DNA of 61,670 bases. It comes from Microcaldota archaeon. GTDB taxonomy: Archaea; Micrarchaeota; Micrarchaeia; Micrarchaeales; Micrarchaeaceae. The notes under the pieces are model-generated. The model was given only the letters and a program-made list of their open reading frames with translations. It made no database searches and was not told the origin of the DNA. Below are positions 53,291-61,670 of the stretch, piece after piece (the stretch's first letter is position 1; every line of letters starts with the position of its first letter). Where the stretch lies: positions 4,725 to 66,394 of the forward strand of contig JAKACK010000003.1 in assembly GCA_021821445.1 (NCBI GenBank). Reading direction: 5' to 3'. Position numbers and translations under genes: made by a program.

Positions 53291-54406
53291 ATGCCTGAAG
53301 CAGTTAACGATAATACAAAAATACCTTATGATCTTAGTGTGGAAGTACCTGTATTTGATATCAACACAGATGTTTCTGATATTATTCAAAAAGTATTAAA
53401 ATTTGGCGCAGTTATAGTCAATAAGAATGATAAGTTTTTCGGAATAGTTGATAAAAAATCGATAAAGAGGGTTGAATTAAATATACCGAAAAATGAAACG
53501 TTGGAAAGATTTGTTGTAAAGGTTCCTAAAATAAATAGTAGAAATGATGTTGGATTGGTAGCTACTTACTTCTATAGAAATCACGTTATAGCATTGCCTT
53601 ATGAAAATGAGGGTAAAATAGATCATATCCTTGACCGAAAAACCTTCTTTAAAATTTTACTCTCATTACAAGATCTGAAAAATGCGGATATAAAAAAGAT
53701 AATGAGTTCTCCTTTAACCTTAATTGATTCAGATTCTAATTTATCTAAATTAAAAGAGACCCTTGATAACAACAATATAGATACAGTTGGAGTTTTATAT
53801 AATTCAAAATTTTATGGTATAATAACAACCGATACTGTTCTTGAAAATATAGTTACTAAGGAGAGGTCTCCTGGTATAGAGGATGAAAAGTACTCTCCAT
53901 CAAATATAATTATAAAAGATTATACCAATACAAATCCAATAACAATATCTGAGGATAAGCCTTTATATGAAGCTGTGGACTTGATGGTGGTACATGATAA
54001 TAGTCCAATAGTAGTAACGAAAGAGAATGAACCAGATGAACCTGTTGGTTTAATAACAAGTACTGATATATTGGAATACATAACCTCTGTAAACAAGCAT
54101 TCAACTGCAAGAGTATTTGTTTCTGGATTAGATAAATCCTCATACATTTACGAAGATGAAATAAAAGAGGATATTAAAAATTTCTTATGTAAGATAAATA
54201 AGATAACTGATATAGGTGTTGATTATATTTCAGTTTCAATAAAAAAAATAAAAACCTCACAGTATAATGTTAGATTCAGGCTTATAACTGATAAGTATGG
54301 AGCAATCCAGGTTAACTATTCGGATTATTTGCTGGATAGAACAATAGAGGAAGGAATTAAAAAATTGGATACGATTGTGATGAAATATAAAAGTAGGGAA
54401 GAATGA
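53291..54406 (+). CDS. Four-CBS-domain protein with HPF-like C-terminal domain
   Basis: A 371-residue protein. Four CBS motifs are recognisable (starting near VPVFDINTDVSD, VKVPKINSRNDV, PLTLIDSDSNLSKL and NPITISEDKPLYEA), each ending in a GI(V/I)-type strand. CBS pairs sense adenine nucleotides. The last ~95 residues (ARVFVSGLDK..., then YISVSIKKIKTSQYNVRFRL, then a closing helix) have the beta-alpha-beta-beta-beta-alpha order of ribosome hibernation factors (HPF/RaiA). A nucleotide-controlled ribosome or RNA binder is a reasonable inference. GGTGTTAAA supports ATG 53291; an in-frame upstream ATG lies at the element end and is rejected. Confidence 0.82.
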   Translation: MPEAVNDNTKIPYDLSVEVPVFDINTDVSDIIQKVLKFGAVIVNKNDKFFGIVDKKSIKRVELNIPKNETLERFVVKVPKINSRNDVGLVATYFYRNHVIALPYENEGKIDHILDRKTFFKILLSLQDLKNADIKKIMSSPLTLIDSDSNLSKLKETLDNNNIDTVGVLYNSKFYGIITTDTVLENIVTKERSPGIEDEKYSPSNIIIKDYTNTNPITISEDKPLYEAVDLMVVHDNSPIVVTKENEPDEPVGLITSTDILEYITSVNKHSTARVFVSGLDKSSYIYEDEIKEDIKNFLCKINKITDIGVDYISVSIKKIKTSQYNVRFRLITDKYGAIQVNYSDYLLDRTIEEGIKKLDTIVMKYKSREE

Positions 54407-54431
54407 TGTATAGAAAGTTTGGTAGGGACAA

Positions 54432-54929
54432 ATGAAAAATAGAAGTAACTCTTTTAGAAATTCTAAAAAAGGCCAATCAAGTTTGGAATTATTGATAACT
54501 CTTTCCTTTGGTCTTATAATTTTGCTTCCTATTGTCATATTGGCATTTATACAAATAGCCTCTTCTTCCTCAACCTTATCAACTACTGAAGCACAGGCCA
54601 CTGCGAGCAAGATTGCAAGTGTTGCAGTTTCTGTTGGATCAGAAGGTTACCCTGCAAAAGAATTAACTCTTGTAAATATACCAGATAATGTAAAAGAGGT
54701 ATATGCAGGTGGAATAAACGATGTTGAAGGGCATGAAATTATAATAGTAGTAGAAACTGATGTTGGGAATGATTATGTTACAGTATACAGTCCTATAAGG
54801 GTGGAAGGTTCCACTTCTTTAAGCAGTATATCATCTCAGGGTCAGTATCTTATAAATATAAGCGCTCTTAATTCTTGCCCTCCTGGTACATCTGGTGGAT
54901 CTCCTTGCGTCTATATATCCCCTACCTGA
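54432..54929 (+). CDS. Type IV pilin/archaellin-like protein
   Basis: A 165-residue protein with a class III signal peptide: the basic leader ends SKKG, with cleavage before QSSLELLITLSFGLIILLPI, followed by an extracellular domain with a Cys pair (NSCPPGTSGGSPCVY) near the C-terminus. The E at position +5 of the mature helix is typical. No assembly ATPase or prepilin peptidase is in the window. It begins 25 bp after the CBS gene. Confidence 0.85.
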   Translation: MKNRSNSFRNSKKGQSSLELLITLSFGLIILLPIVILAFIQIASSSSTLSTTEAQATASKIASVAVSVGSEGYPAKELTLVNIPDNVKEVYAGGINDVEGHEIIIVVETDVGNDYVTVYSPIRVEGSTSLSSISSQGQYLINISALNSCPPGTSGGSPCVYISPT

Positions 54930-54988
54930 TTTAATATTTATTTTTAGATTACACAAAAAATTTAAATATTAATAAGAAATAATTTATC

Positions 54989-55149
54989 TGGTAATGATAT
55001 GGTTGATGCCTACCAAACAGTATAAATTTTAAACAATCTCTTTCGGTTAGCTTAAAGTTTATTTATTCTAATTATAGATTTAATTTCTATATATTCATTA
55101 AATATATATGTTTTAAATTCAATATCTGTAAAGTTATAAGTGATAACTT
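54989..55149 (+). other. Intergenic region before thrS with two hairpins
   Basis: The 262-bp gap between the pilin and thrS holds TGGTA (54989-54993) with TACCA (55011-55015), and nearer thrS a perfect 7-bp stem AAGTTAT/ATAACTT with 5-nt loop (55131-55149), 43 bp before the start codon. The second may lie in the thrS leader. No gene was seen. A regulatory role is possible but not shown. Confidence 0.4.
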
Positions 55150-55191
55150 AATTGCTTGTTTTAAGCTTAATAATTTTAAATTGGTGTAAAT

Positions 55192-56874
55192 ATGAGAGTA
55201 CTACAATTAGACGTAGATAAGATAAGATGGAAGCCTATAAAGCCCGAAGCTAGTGTGTATGAAGAGAGTAAAGATTCAGAGGTAGAAGCAGAGAATGCAG
55301 TTGTTATGTTAATTTCCATAGAAAATGGGGATACAGAAGAATTTGCAAAAAAAGCTGTAGATGAATCTATTGATTTTGCCCACAAGGAAAAAGAACAAAC
55401 ACTTGTTATCTACCCATATGCGCATTTGAGTGATAATCTTTCAAGTTTGAATGATGCGTTAAATCTTTTAAAAGCGATGAGAGTTGAAGCTGCAAAATCT
55501 GATTTAAACATACTGTCAGCACCATTTGGGTGGAACAAAAAATTAAGTTTGGAGATTAAAGGACATCCTTTAGCAGAAGAATCTCATTCATATAAATCAG
55601 AGAATAAAAAAAATGAACCTATTGCAGAAAAGAAGCATGAGCTTAAGATAGATGTATCCTTAGTTCAAAAAAGCGATTGGAGTGGTGTACCAGAATCGGA
55701 TCATAGAGCCATTGGAGAAAAACAGGATTTGTACAGTTTTCAAGAGGTATCTCCTGGTATGGTTTATTGGCACCCTAAGGGTTATACAATTTACAGGCAA
55801 CTTGTTGGATTGATGAGATCTATAGAGTATAAACATGATTATGAGGAGATATCTACTCCAATAATAACCAACATTGCGTTGTATCAAGTTAGCGGGCATT
55901 TGCAGCATTATAAAGATGATATGTTCATGTTTGATTCCTCCATGGGTGATGTTGGATTAAAACCTATGAACTGTCCTTCAACAATCCTTATTTATAAAAC
56001 TCATCGCTGGAGTTATAAGGATCTTCCATGGAGAACAGCGATATTTGACAAATTGCATAGAAGCGAATTGAGTGGTGTTGCAAGCGGTTTGTTCAGAGTT
56101 AAAGAGTTAACTCAGGATGATGGACACGTATTTGCAAGAGAGGATCAAATAAAAGATGAGATATCTGATTTGCTCAGCATGATAAAAGAGGTATACGGAG
56201 ATATATTTAAGATGAAGTATTCCGCTAATTTATCCACTATGCCAGACAACCATATGGGGGATCTGGAATTATGGGATAAAGCAACTGCTGCATTAAAAGA
56301 TGCGTTAGATGAAAACCATATCAAGTACAATATCAAAGAAAAGGAGGGTGCATTTTATGGACCTAAAATAGATTTTGATGTATTTGATTCGATGGGTCGT
56401 TCTTGGCAATGCGCGACAATACAATTGGATTATCAGCTTCCAAAAAACTTCAAACTAGAATACACCGGAAGTGATGGTAAACAATATACCCCTGTTATTA
56501 TACACAGAGCTATACTTGGAAGTATTGAACGTTTCACCGCGATAATGGTTGAACATTACCAAGGTAAGTTTCCATTGTGGTTATCACCTATACAAGTCAG
56601 AGTTTTATCTATCTCAGATCAATCTAATGATTATGCAAAAAAGGTATATGCTAAACTTAAATCCGCAGGCATAAGAAGTGAAATAGATATATCAGATAAA
56701 ACATTAGAGTATAAAATAAGAGATGGAAAACTACAGCAGATACCATATTTGATGATTCTTGGTAAAAAGGAAGAAGAAAAAGGAAAGGTGTCTGTCAGAA
56801 GTAGAGAGGGGGTGCAGAATAATGGTATTGATTTAGAGGACTTCATAAAGGAGGTGATTTCTGCACATCCTTGA
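55192..56874 (+). CDS. thrS: Threonyl-tRNA synthetase, archaeal type
   Basis: A 560-residue class II ThrRS. Residues 1-~135 form the archaeal-specific editing domain related to D-aminoacyl-tRNA deacylases (VVMLISIENGD; VIYPYAHLSDNLSS), and a linker follows. The catalytic core has PGMVYWHPKGYTIYRQL, motif 2 with KLHRSELSGVASGLFRVKEL, the zinc Cys in LKPMNCPST, and PVIIHRAILGSIERF. The anticodon domain is LSPIQVRVLSISDQSNDYAKK onward. It is slightly shorter than typical archaeal ThrRS (~620). GGTGTAAAT precedes ATG. Confidence 0.95.
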   Translation: MRVLQLDVDKIRWKPIKPEASVYEESKDSEVEAENAVVMLISIENGDTEEFAKKAVDESIDFAHKEKEQTLVIYPYAHLSDNLSSLNDALNLLKAMRVEAAKSDLNILSAPFGWNKKLSLEIKGHPLAEESHSYKSENKKNEPIAEKKHELKIDVSLVQKSDWSGVPESDHRAIGEKQDLYSFQEVSPGMVYWHPKGYTIYRQLVGLMRSIEYKHDYEEISTPIITNIALYQVSGHLQHYKDDMFMFDSSMGDVGLKPMNCPSTILIYKTHRWSYKDLPWRTAIFDKLHRSELSGVASGLFRVKELTQDDGHVFAREDQIKDEISDLLSMIKEVYGDIFKMKYSANLSTMPDNHMGDLELWDKATAALKDALDENHIKYNIKEKEGAFYGPKIDFDVFDSMGRSWQCATIQLDYQLPKNFKLEYTGSDGKQYTPVIIHRAILGSIERFTAIMVEHYQGKFPLWLSPIQVRVLSISDQSNDYAKKVYAKLKSAGIRSEIDISDKTLEYKIRDGKLQQIPYLMILGKKEEEKGKVSVRSREGVQNNGIDLEDFIKEVISAHP

Positions 56875-56890
56875 ATGGGGTAATTTAAAC

Positions 56891-58042
56891 TCACTCCGCT
56901 AAAACCGCAACTCTTTTTAGCATTAAATAAATTGCAGCGTACATTTCTATTTCTACATCTTCATTTTTATAAGGGCCATAAGTTTTACCTTTCATACTTA
57001 ACTCCGGTGAATTTATTGCATGTATCTTCACAGGTTTTGATGAAAATGCAACCGCATCTTTCATAGGATCAAATTTTTCTAATCTGGATATTGAACTTAT
57101 TTTACGAGCTATTAATCCTGTATCTCCGTGTAATGTATTTGGCATTCTGAGTATATGGGATGTATCGTTTGTGACGTTCTTATCTATTGAATCTCCTTGT
57201 TTTATTGTTAAATTTTTTATGACATTATTCCAGAATTCTGCTTTTTTTGGTATCTTAACTTTATCCCAATTTCCTGTTGTTATACCAAATGTTACATTAG
57301 TCTTATTTTTAATTAATTTACGAGCCTCTTTTTTCTCTATACCAAATTCTTCAAGCGCAGATTCACCGGAATTTAGAGCGGATATAACACTTCTAGCTAT
57401 CTTTCCTCCCCAGCCATAATCTGAAGGTTTTGGTCCATCCAGTCTTTTACCTCTAACATTTATATTTGGAAAAAATGATTCAATGTTTATATTGTTACCT
57501 GATATGTAATCGCTCATCTCTTTTCTTTCTTTTGAATTGAGCTCCATCACAGCATCAGATACCACATGAATATGGTATCCCCTATTTCCACTGAAACTTA
57601 ATTTAAGCTCAGATTCTGAAAAACCAAAATCAGGTATTAAAAAGTCCTCTATTAATTTTAGGGTTTCATCTTTTACCGCATTAAAACAATTGTCACAGAC
57701 CCAAGAACTTCCATGTACCTTTTGACATGCGAGATTTAAATCAGTGGAATCTAAATCAAATACCAATTCGGCACCCTTCCATATTTTCTTTTCCATAGGT
57801 CTTGCAGCTGGTTTTTCATAAAAAGATGGAGAGCAAGATACAAAAGGAGGCGCATTCGCAACAAGATATTCTTTAAGTTGTTCTTTATTATTGAAAGCAT
57901 GATGCCTTGTATTTATTTTAGTCTCATAACTGCCGAATCCAAATTCACGTTCATTTAAACGTTCAATATCTACAGGTACCTTTTCATAATACTCTCTTAT
58001 AAGAGGCGTTATGAACTGGGCAACTTTTGGATCAATAGTCAT
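56891..58042 (-). CDS. priS: DNA primase small (catalytic) subunit PriS
   Basis: A 383-residue archaeal/eukaryotic primase catalytic subunit. The metal-binding pair is Asp96-x-Asp98 in AELVFDLDSTDL. A zinc knuckle follows (Cys106, His110, Cys116, Cys119 in CQKVHGSSWVCDNC). SFSGNRGYHIHV is the conserved SGxxGxHxH-type motif, and THILRMPNTLHGDTGL lies near the C-terminus. It synthesises RNA/DNA primers with PriL, which is not in this window. It ends 16 bp from thrS (convergent). Confidence 0.94.
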   Translation of the reverse strand: MTIDPKVAQFITPLIREYYEKVPVDIERLNEREFGFGSYETKINTRHHAFNNKEQLKEYLVANAPPFVSCSPSFYEKPAARPMEKKIWKGAELVFDLDSTDLNLACQKVHGSSWVCDNCFNAVKDETLKLIEDFLIPDFGFSESELKLSFSGNRGYHIHVVSDAVMELNSKERKEMSDYISGNNINIESFFPNINVRGKRLDGPKPSDYGWGGKIARSVISALNSGESALEEFGIEKKEARKLIKNKTNVTFGITTGNWDKVKIPKKAEFWNNVIKNLTIKQGDSIDKNVTNDTSHILRMPNTLHGDTGLIARKISSISRLEKFDPMKDAVAFSSKPVKIHAINSPELSMKGKTYGPYKNEDVEIEMYAAIYLMLKRVAVLAE

Positions 58043-58130
58043 TTTGTCATCAGTATTTATTTTTTATATTAATTTTAAGTTTATAAAATATTTAAATAAG
58101 TTTATAACAAATATTTTTGTAGGTATTCTT

Positions 58131-59573
58131 ATGGTAGAAGATTATAGACTAGAAAAATTAAATGATTTGATAAAAAAAGGTGTAAATCCTTATCCGTATA
58201 GTTACAATGTAACAAACCACTCAGATGATATAAAGGATAATTTTGATTCATTTAATGGAAAAGATGTAAGTGTTGCAGGTAGAGTTATAGGATTAAGGCA
58301 TATGGGAAAATTATACTTTTTTGATTTACTGGATGGCAATGGCAAAATACAGATAATGGCAGCACCGAATTTTTCAAAAAAAGAATTATTTGATTTGATA
58401 GAGGATATAGATACAGGAGATATTGTGGGTATAAAAGGAAAGGTTACAAAATCAAATAGGGGCGAAATAAGTGTAGCTGCAGAGGAACTTACCGTTCTTT
58501 CAAAAGGTTTACTCACATTGCCAGAAAAATTCCATGGATTGACAGATGTTGAATTAAGGTATAGAAAAAGATATGTTGATTTAATCGCTAATCCCGATGT
58601 TAGAAAATTATTTGTTATGAGAGCAAAAATATTGAAGTATATGAGAAATTTTTTGGATTCTAGAGGTTATATCGAATTTGAAACACCTATATTACAACCA
58701 ACTTATGGGGGTGCGAATGCAGCACCTTTTAAGACACACTTCAATGCTTTAAATGAAGATATGTTCTTGAGAGTTGCAGATGAACTTTATTTAAAAAGAC
58801 TTATAATAGGAGGATTTGAAAAGGTATATGAAGTTTCTAAAGATTTTAGAAACGAGGATATTGATTCCACACATAATCCGGAATTCACGCAGATAGAAGC
58901 TTATGAGGTATACAAGGATTATGAAGACTATATGAAAATGACAGAAGAATTGCTAAGTGGTATGGTAAAAACTCTTTTTGGAAGTTATAAGATAGATTAT
59001 CAAGGTAAAGAGCTTGATTTTACACCACCATTCAAAAGAGTATATTGGGTAAAAGAATTAAAAGATAAAATTGGAATTGATGTATCCACTTTAACTGATG
59101 AGGAAGCAAAGGAAATTGCTAAAAAAGAAAAATTAGAGACAAGTATAAAAAATGCTTATCATGTATCTGATGAACTTTTTGATAAATATATAAAACCAGA
59201 TCTTTTCAATCCTGCATTTGTACTTGATTTCCCAGCTTATATGTCCCCATTGACAAAAGATAAAAGGGGAAACAGTAAATTAAGTGAGAGATTTGAATTA
59301 TATATAACAGGAAAAGAAGAAGGTAACTGTTATTCAGAATTGACAAATCCGATAGAGCAAAGGGAAAAATTTGAAGAACAGGATAAAGAGAGAAGGGAAG
59401 GGGATGCTGAAGCAAATCCAATAGATGAAGATTTCTTAGAAGCTATAGAATATGGTATGCCTCCAACCGCAGGTATAGGATTAGCCATAGATAGATTGGC
59501 TATGATATTGACAAATAATATATCAATAAAGGAGGTTATAGCATTCCCTGCTGTAAGATCTGAAAAGAAGTGA
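58131..59573 (+). CDS. lysS: Lysyl-tRNA synthetase, class II
   Basis: A 480-residue class II LysRS. The N-terminal OB fold (VAGRVIGLRHMGKLYFFDLLDGNGKIQ) binds the anticodon. The core has RYRKRYVDLIANPDVRKLF, motif 2 FRNEDIDSTHNPEFTQIEAY and motif 3 PPTAGIGLAIDRLAMIL. Many archaea carry the unrelated class I LysRS instead. AGGTATTCTT supports ATG 58131 rather than the longer frame, which overlaps priS. Confidence 0.95.
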   Translation: MVEDYRLEKLNDLIKKGVNPYPYSYNVTNHSDDIKDNFDSFNGKDVSVAGRVIGLRHMGKLYFFDLLDGNGKIQIMAAPNFSKKELFDLIEDIDTGDIVGIKGKVTKSNRGEISVAAEELTVLSKGLLTLPEKFHGLTDVELRYRKRYVDLIANPDVRKLFVMRAKILKYMRNFLDSRGYIEFETPILQPTYGGANAAPFKTHFNALNEDMFLRVADELYLKRLIIGGFEKVYEVSKDFRNEDIDSTHNPEFTQIEAYEVYKDYEDYMKMTEELLSGMVKTLFGSYKIDYQGKELDFTPPFKRVYWVKELKDKIGIDVSTLTDEEAKEIAKKEKLETSIKNAYHVSDELFDKYIKPDLFNPAFVLDFPAYMSPLTKDKRGNSKLSERFELYITGKEEGNCYSELTNPIEQREKFEEQDKERREGDAEANPIDEDFLEAIEYGMPPTAGIGLAIDRLAMILTNNISIKEVIAFPAVRSEKK

Positions 59574-59618
59574 TTTATTTTTTAATTTATTTAGTATATA
59601 TTGTCAAATTTAGTAAAG

Positions 59619-59628
59619 TTTAAATAAT
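59619..59628 (+). promoter_or_regulatory. TATA box of tRNA-Ser
   Basis: TTTAAATAAT lies about 29 bp before the tRNA 5' end, with AAAG just upstream as a possible BRE. Confidence 0.55.
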
Positions 59629-59652
59629 ATTAGTTATTAATTTAATTGATAT

Positions 59653-59792
59653 GCCAGGGTGGCGGAAACCGGTAACGCGTACGCCTGGAGTTTTTAAACC
59701 TGTAAGCGTATGGCTCTTATGGGCCTTCTGGGTTCAAATGCTTTTAATTTTTTATTTAAAAAGATTTAAAGCTGAATATCCCAGCCCTGGCG
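59653..59792 (+). tRNA. tRNA-Ser (anticodon GGA) with two introns
   Basis: GCCAGGG (59653-59659) pairs with CCCTGGC, followed by discriminator G at 59792. The anticodon stem TACGC/GCGTA encloses CTGGAG, then 14 extra nt (59691-59704), then A: removal gives loop CTGGAGA with anticodon GGA, so the first intron is at the canonical 37/38 site. The T-stem CTGGG/CCCAG encloses TTCAAAT plus 40 extra nt (about 59740-59779) ending in complementary GCTTT/AAAGC. This second intron lies in the T-loop between positions 58 and 61. The long variable arm fits serine. The mature length would be 86 nt. Confidence 0.92.
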
Positions 59793-59893
59793 TATTAATA
59801 AAAGAAAGAAATGTAATGATATATTTATAAATTTATATTCTAAATATTATCTTGCTAATATTAATAATGTTAATTTTAATTCGGTGAATATTA

Positions 59894-60532
59894 ATGGTAG
59901 AACCAAAAAAACCTGAAAAGGCAGATATGAATAAGAATGCAAAAGCGGCACCAGCAGCTGAACCTGAGGCAGCTGCAAAGCCCACATCTAGTAAGGCAGC
60001 AAAACCTCAAATGACTGAAGCTAAATCAAAAAAATATGATGAAAGAGCAGCGAGAACCTCCTCTATTATAAGATTAGCTGGAAAAGATATATCAGGTACT
60101 CTTGAATTAGAACGTGCACTGATGAATATAAAAGGTGTTGGTTTTTCAATGGCACAAGCATTAGTTTACAGTGTAGATAAGAATTTGAAGATTCCACCTA
60201 CCACTAAATTAGAGGATTTAAATGAAGATCAGATGTCAAAACTTGAAGCTATAATAAAAGAGCCTAATAAATTCGGAATACCGACATATTTATTAAATAG
60301 AAGGAGAGACAGAGAAACAGGAATTGATATGCATGTAGTTGGAAATGATCTTGTATTTGCAACTCGTCAGGATATAACAAAAGATATAGCTCTTAGAACT
60401 ATAAGAGGTTATAGACATCAGTATAACCAAAAGGTAAGAGGACAGCATACACGTTCAACAGGAAGAACAGGCGCAACAGTTGGAGTTTCAAAGAAATCCA
60501 ATAAACCTGCGACATCCGCAAAGAAAAAATAA
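59894..60532 (+). CDS. rps13: 30S ribosomal protein uS13 with N-terminal extension
   Basis: A 212-residue uS13. The conserved core starts near residue 55 (SSIIRLAGKDISGTLELERALMNIKGVG) and ends with RTIRGYRHQYNQKVRGQHTRSTGRTGATVG. The first ~50 residues are a low-complexity A/K/P/E tail not found in normal uS13 (~150 residues), and the C-terminus is also Lys/Ala-rich. uS13 contacts the 30S head and the 50S subunit. GGTGAATATTA precedes ATG. It heads the classic archaeal uS13-uS4-uS11 cluster. Confidence 0.96.
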   Translation: MVEPKKPEKADMNKNAKAAPAAEPEAAAKPTSSKAAKPQMTEAKSKKYDERAARTSSIIRLAGKDISGTLELERALMNIKGVGFSMAQALVYSVDKNLKIPPTTKLEDLNEDQMSKLEAIIKEPNKFGIPTYLLNRRRDRETGIDMHVVGNDLVFATRQDITKDIALRTIRGYRHQYNQKVRGQHTRSTGRTGATVGVSKKSNKPATSAKKK

Positions 60533-60551
60533 ATTTATAAGAAGTGATTAA

Positions 60552-61151
60552 TTGGGAGCACCAAAAAGAAATAGAAGAAAATATGATAAACCCAAAGATA
60601 TATGGAGCTCTGGGAGAATAGAGATTGATAAAAAGTATATAAAAGACTTTGGACTTAAAAATGAGAAGGAACTTTGGAAAGTACAAACAGAACTTAGTAA
60701 GATAAGAAGTAATGTTAGAGTTCTTCTTTCCAGTACTGATTCAGAAAAATCCAATAAGGTAGGATCTGATATTATCAATAGATTAACTAAATATGGAATA
60801 GCTCCTAATGGATCTACTTTAGATAGACTTTTTGATTTAAATGAGACCTCATTTTTAGAGAGAAGACTTCAATCAATAACTTTCAGAAAAGGACTAGCTA
60901 AAAGTATGAAACAAGCTAGACAGCTCATCACACATGGATTTATAGCTATAAGTGGTAGAAAAATTGATAAACCTAGTTACTTGGTCTCCATATCTGAAGA
61001 GGATAAAGTTGGTTATTACAGACCTATAAACTTAGAACCTGTAACCTTACATAAGGAGGATGCAGCAGCATTAAATAATGAAAATGCTCCAGAACCAACT
61101 GCCAATACAGATACAGCAGAAAAAGTTGAGGGTGAAGCAGTAGTAAATTAA
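60552..61151 (+). CDS. rps4: 30S ribosomal protein uS4
   Basis: A 199-residue archaeal-type uS4. GAPKRNRRKYDKPKDIW at the N-terminus and the S4 RNA-binding domain (FLERRLQSITFRKGLAKSMKQARQLITHGFIAI) are clear. The last ~35 residues form an acidic Ala/Glu-rich tail unusual for the family. The start is TTG 60552, 4 nt after GTGAT. It lies between uS13 and uS11. Confidence 0.95.
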   Translation: MGAPKRNRRKYDKPKDIWSSGRIEIDKKYIKDFGLKNEKELWKVQTELSKIRSNVRVLLSSTDSEKSNKVGSDIINRLTKYGIAPNGSTLDRLFDLNETSFLERRLQSITFRKGLAKSMKQARQLITHGFIAISGRKIDKPSYLVSISEEDKVGYYRPINLEPVTLHKEDAAALNNENAPEPTANTDTAEKVEGEAVVN

Positions 61152-61167
61152 ATAATTGGTGTTTATT

Positions 61168-61653
61168 ATGGCAAAAGATAAAAAAACTAAAGCTGTTAAA
61201 AAATCAGGAAATAAAAGTGAAGAATCTTATGAAGCAAAGGCTATGGAAGAGCCAAAGACAAAGGCAAAGCCTCAGAGGTTAGCTGTTGCTCATGTATACT
61301 CATCAAAGAATGATACTATTATAACATTGACTGATATGAGTGGATCTGAAACAATCGCTGTTGGAAGCGGTGGAATGATTGTAAATGCAGATTCACAAGA
61401 AGGATCACCTTATGCTGCAATGCAAGCTGCATATAAGGTAGCTGCAGATGCAAAAGAAAAAGGTATAACAAATATAAATATAGAAGTTAGAGCCCCAGGT
61501 GGTCATAATTCAAAGACACCAGGACCAGGAGCTCAAGCAGTTGTCAGAGTATTATCAAGGAGTGGACTTAAAATAAATAGAATAGAAGATGTAACTCCTA
61601 TACCTACAGACACAACTAAGAGAGCTGGAGGAAGAAGGGGAAGAAGAGTATAA
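61168..61653 (+). CDS. rps11: 30S ribosomal protein uS11
   Basis: A 161-residue uS11 with a Lys-rich N-terminal extension of ~40 residues. The core runs from [20 protein letters not shown] through [20 protein letters not shown] to [20 protein letters not shown], ending RRGRRV. GGTGTTTATT supports ATG 61168 over TTG 61156. Further genes of this operon (typically rpoD, eL18, uL13) should follow outside the window. Confidence 0.96.
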   Translation: MAKDKKTKAVKKSGNKSEESYEAKAMEEPKTKAKPQRLAVAHVYSSKNDTIITLTDMSGSETIAVGSGGMIVNADSQEGSPYAAMQAAYKVAADAKEKGITNINIEVRAPGGHNSKTPGPGAQAVVRVLSRSGLKINRIEDVTPIPTDTTKRAGGRRGRRV

Positions 61654-61670
61654 TTTATTTTATACTTTTT

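Noticed and set aside
58011-58130. A longer LysS start overlapping priS
   Set aside because: The extension overlaps the start of the divergent primase gene, is hydrophobic and unlike LysRS. ATG 58131 has its own Shine-Dalgarno sequence.

Overview
This 61.7 kb window comes from a very AT-rich archaeal chromosome, most likely a DPANN lineage of the ARMAN type (Micrarchaeota/Parvarchaeota); that placement is an inference. The archaeal assignment is firm: genes for archaeal ribosomal proteins (eS1, uS15, eL21, uS13, uS4, uS11), aRF1, Rpo4, DUF655, PriS, SecE, CarS, an S-layer protein and class III (archaellin-like) pilins are all present. The DPANN placement rests on compact gene packing, pilin-like genes starting with QSAMEYLMTYGWAIL, a Methanococcus-style S-layer protein, and tRNA genes with introns at unusual positions. 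Starts are mostly preceded by GGTG or GTGAT 4-8 nt upstream, matching the archaeal 16S 3' end. Several genes start with TTG or GTG.

Layout. 1-9.3 kb (mostly minus strand): a large coiled-coil protein cut by the window edge, an M50 protease, an intron-bearing tRNA-Gln, a Lys-rich membrane protein, TrmI-like methyltransferase and topoisomerase I, a pair of small DMT transporters, and eS1/uS15. 9.4-18.6 kb: ValS, a surface protein followed by PheS-PheT, an HMA-like small protein, and a radical SAM enzyme of the tetraether synthase (Tes) type. 18.6-26.8 kb: one 2719-residue surface protein. 27-36 kb: tRNA-Gly, a single-repeat TATA-binding protein, eL21, DUF655/Rpo4, two related surface proteins, aRF1, SerS, and a pilin with a MoxR ATPase. 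36-48 kb: the S-layer protein, a 41-residue Cys-rich protein, tRNA-Leu, an NFACT-R-only protein with SecE, ThiI, a divergent STT3/AglB, a PQQ-type propeller, YchF, and a C/D box sRNA. 47.9-61.7 kb: an Exo5/Cas4-like nuclease, AlaS, CarS, a spermidine-synthase-like protein, a decayed IS200/IS605 element with a tnpB remnant, a four-CBS protein, a pilin, ThrS, PriS, LysS, a doubly interrupted tRNA-Ser, and the uS13-uS4-uS11 cluster.

Functionally the window is dominated by translation (six aminoacyl-tRNA synthetases plus both PheRS subunits, release factor, ribosomal proteins, tRNA modification) and by the cell envelope (S-layer, giant surface protein, pilins, STT3, Tes, CarS, SecE). No CRISPR array, prophage or intact transposon was seen. 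The items most worth a second look are the half-length TBP, the tRNAs with D-loop and T-loop introns, the decayed TnpB element, the C/D box sRNA with two 12-nt guides, and the SecE/NFACT-R gene pair.
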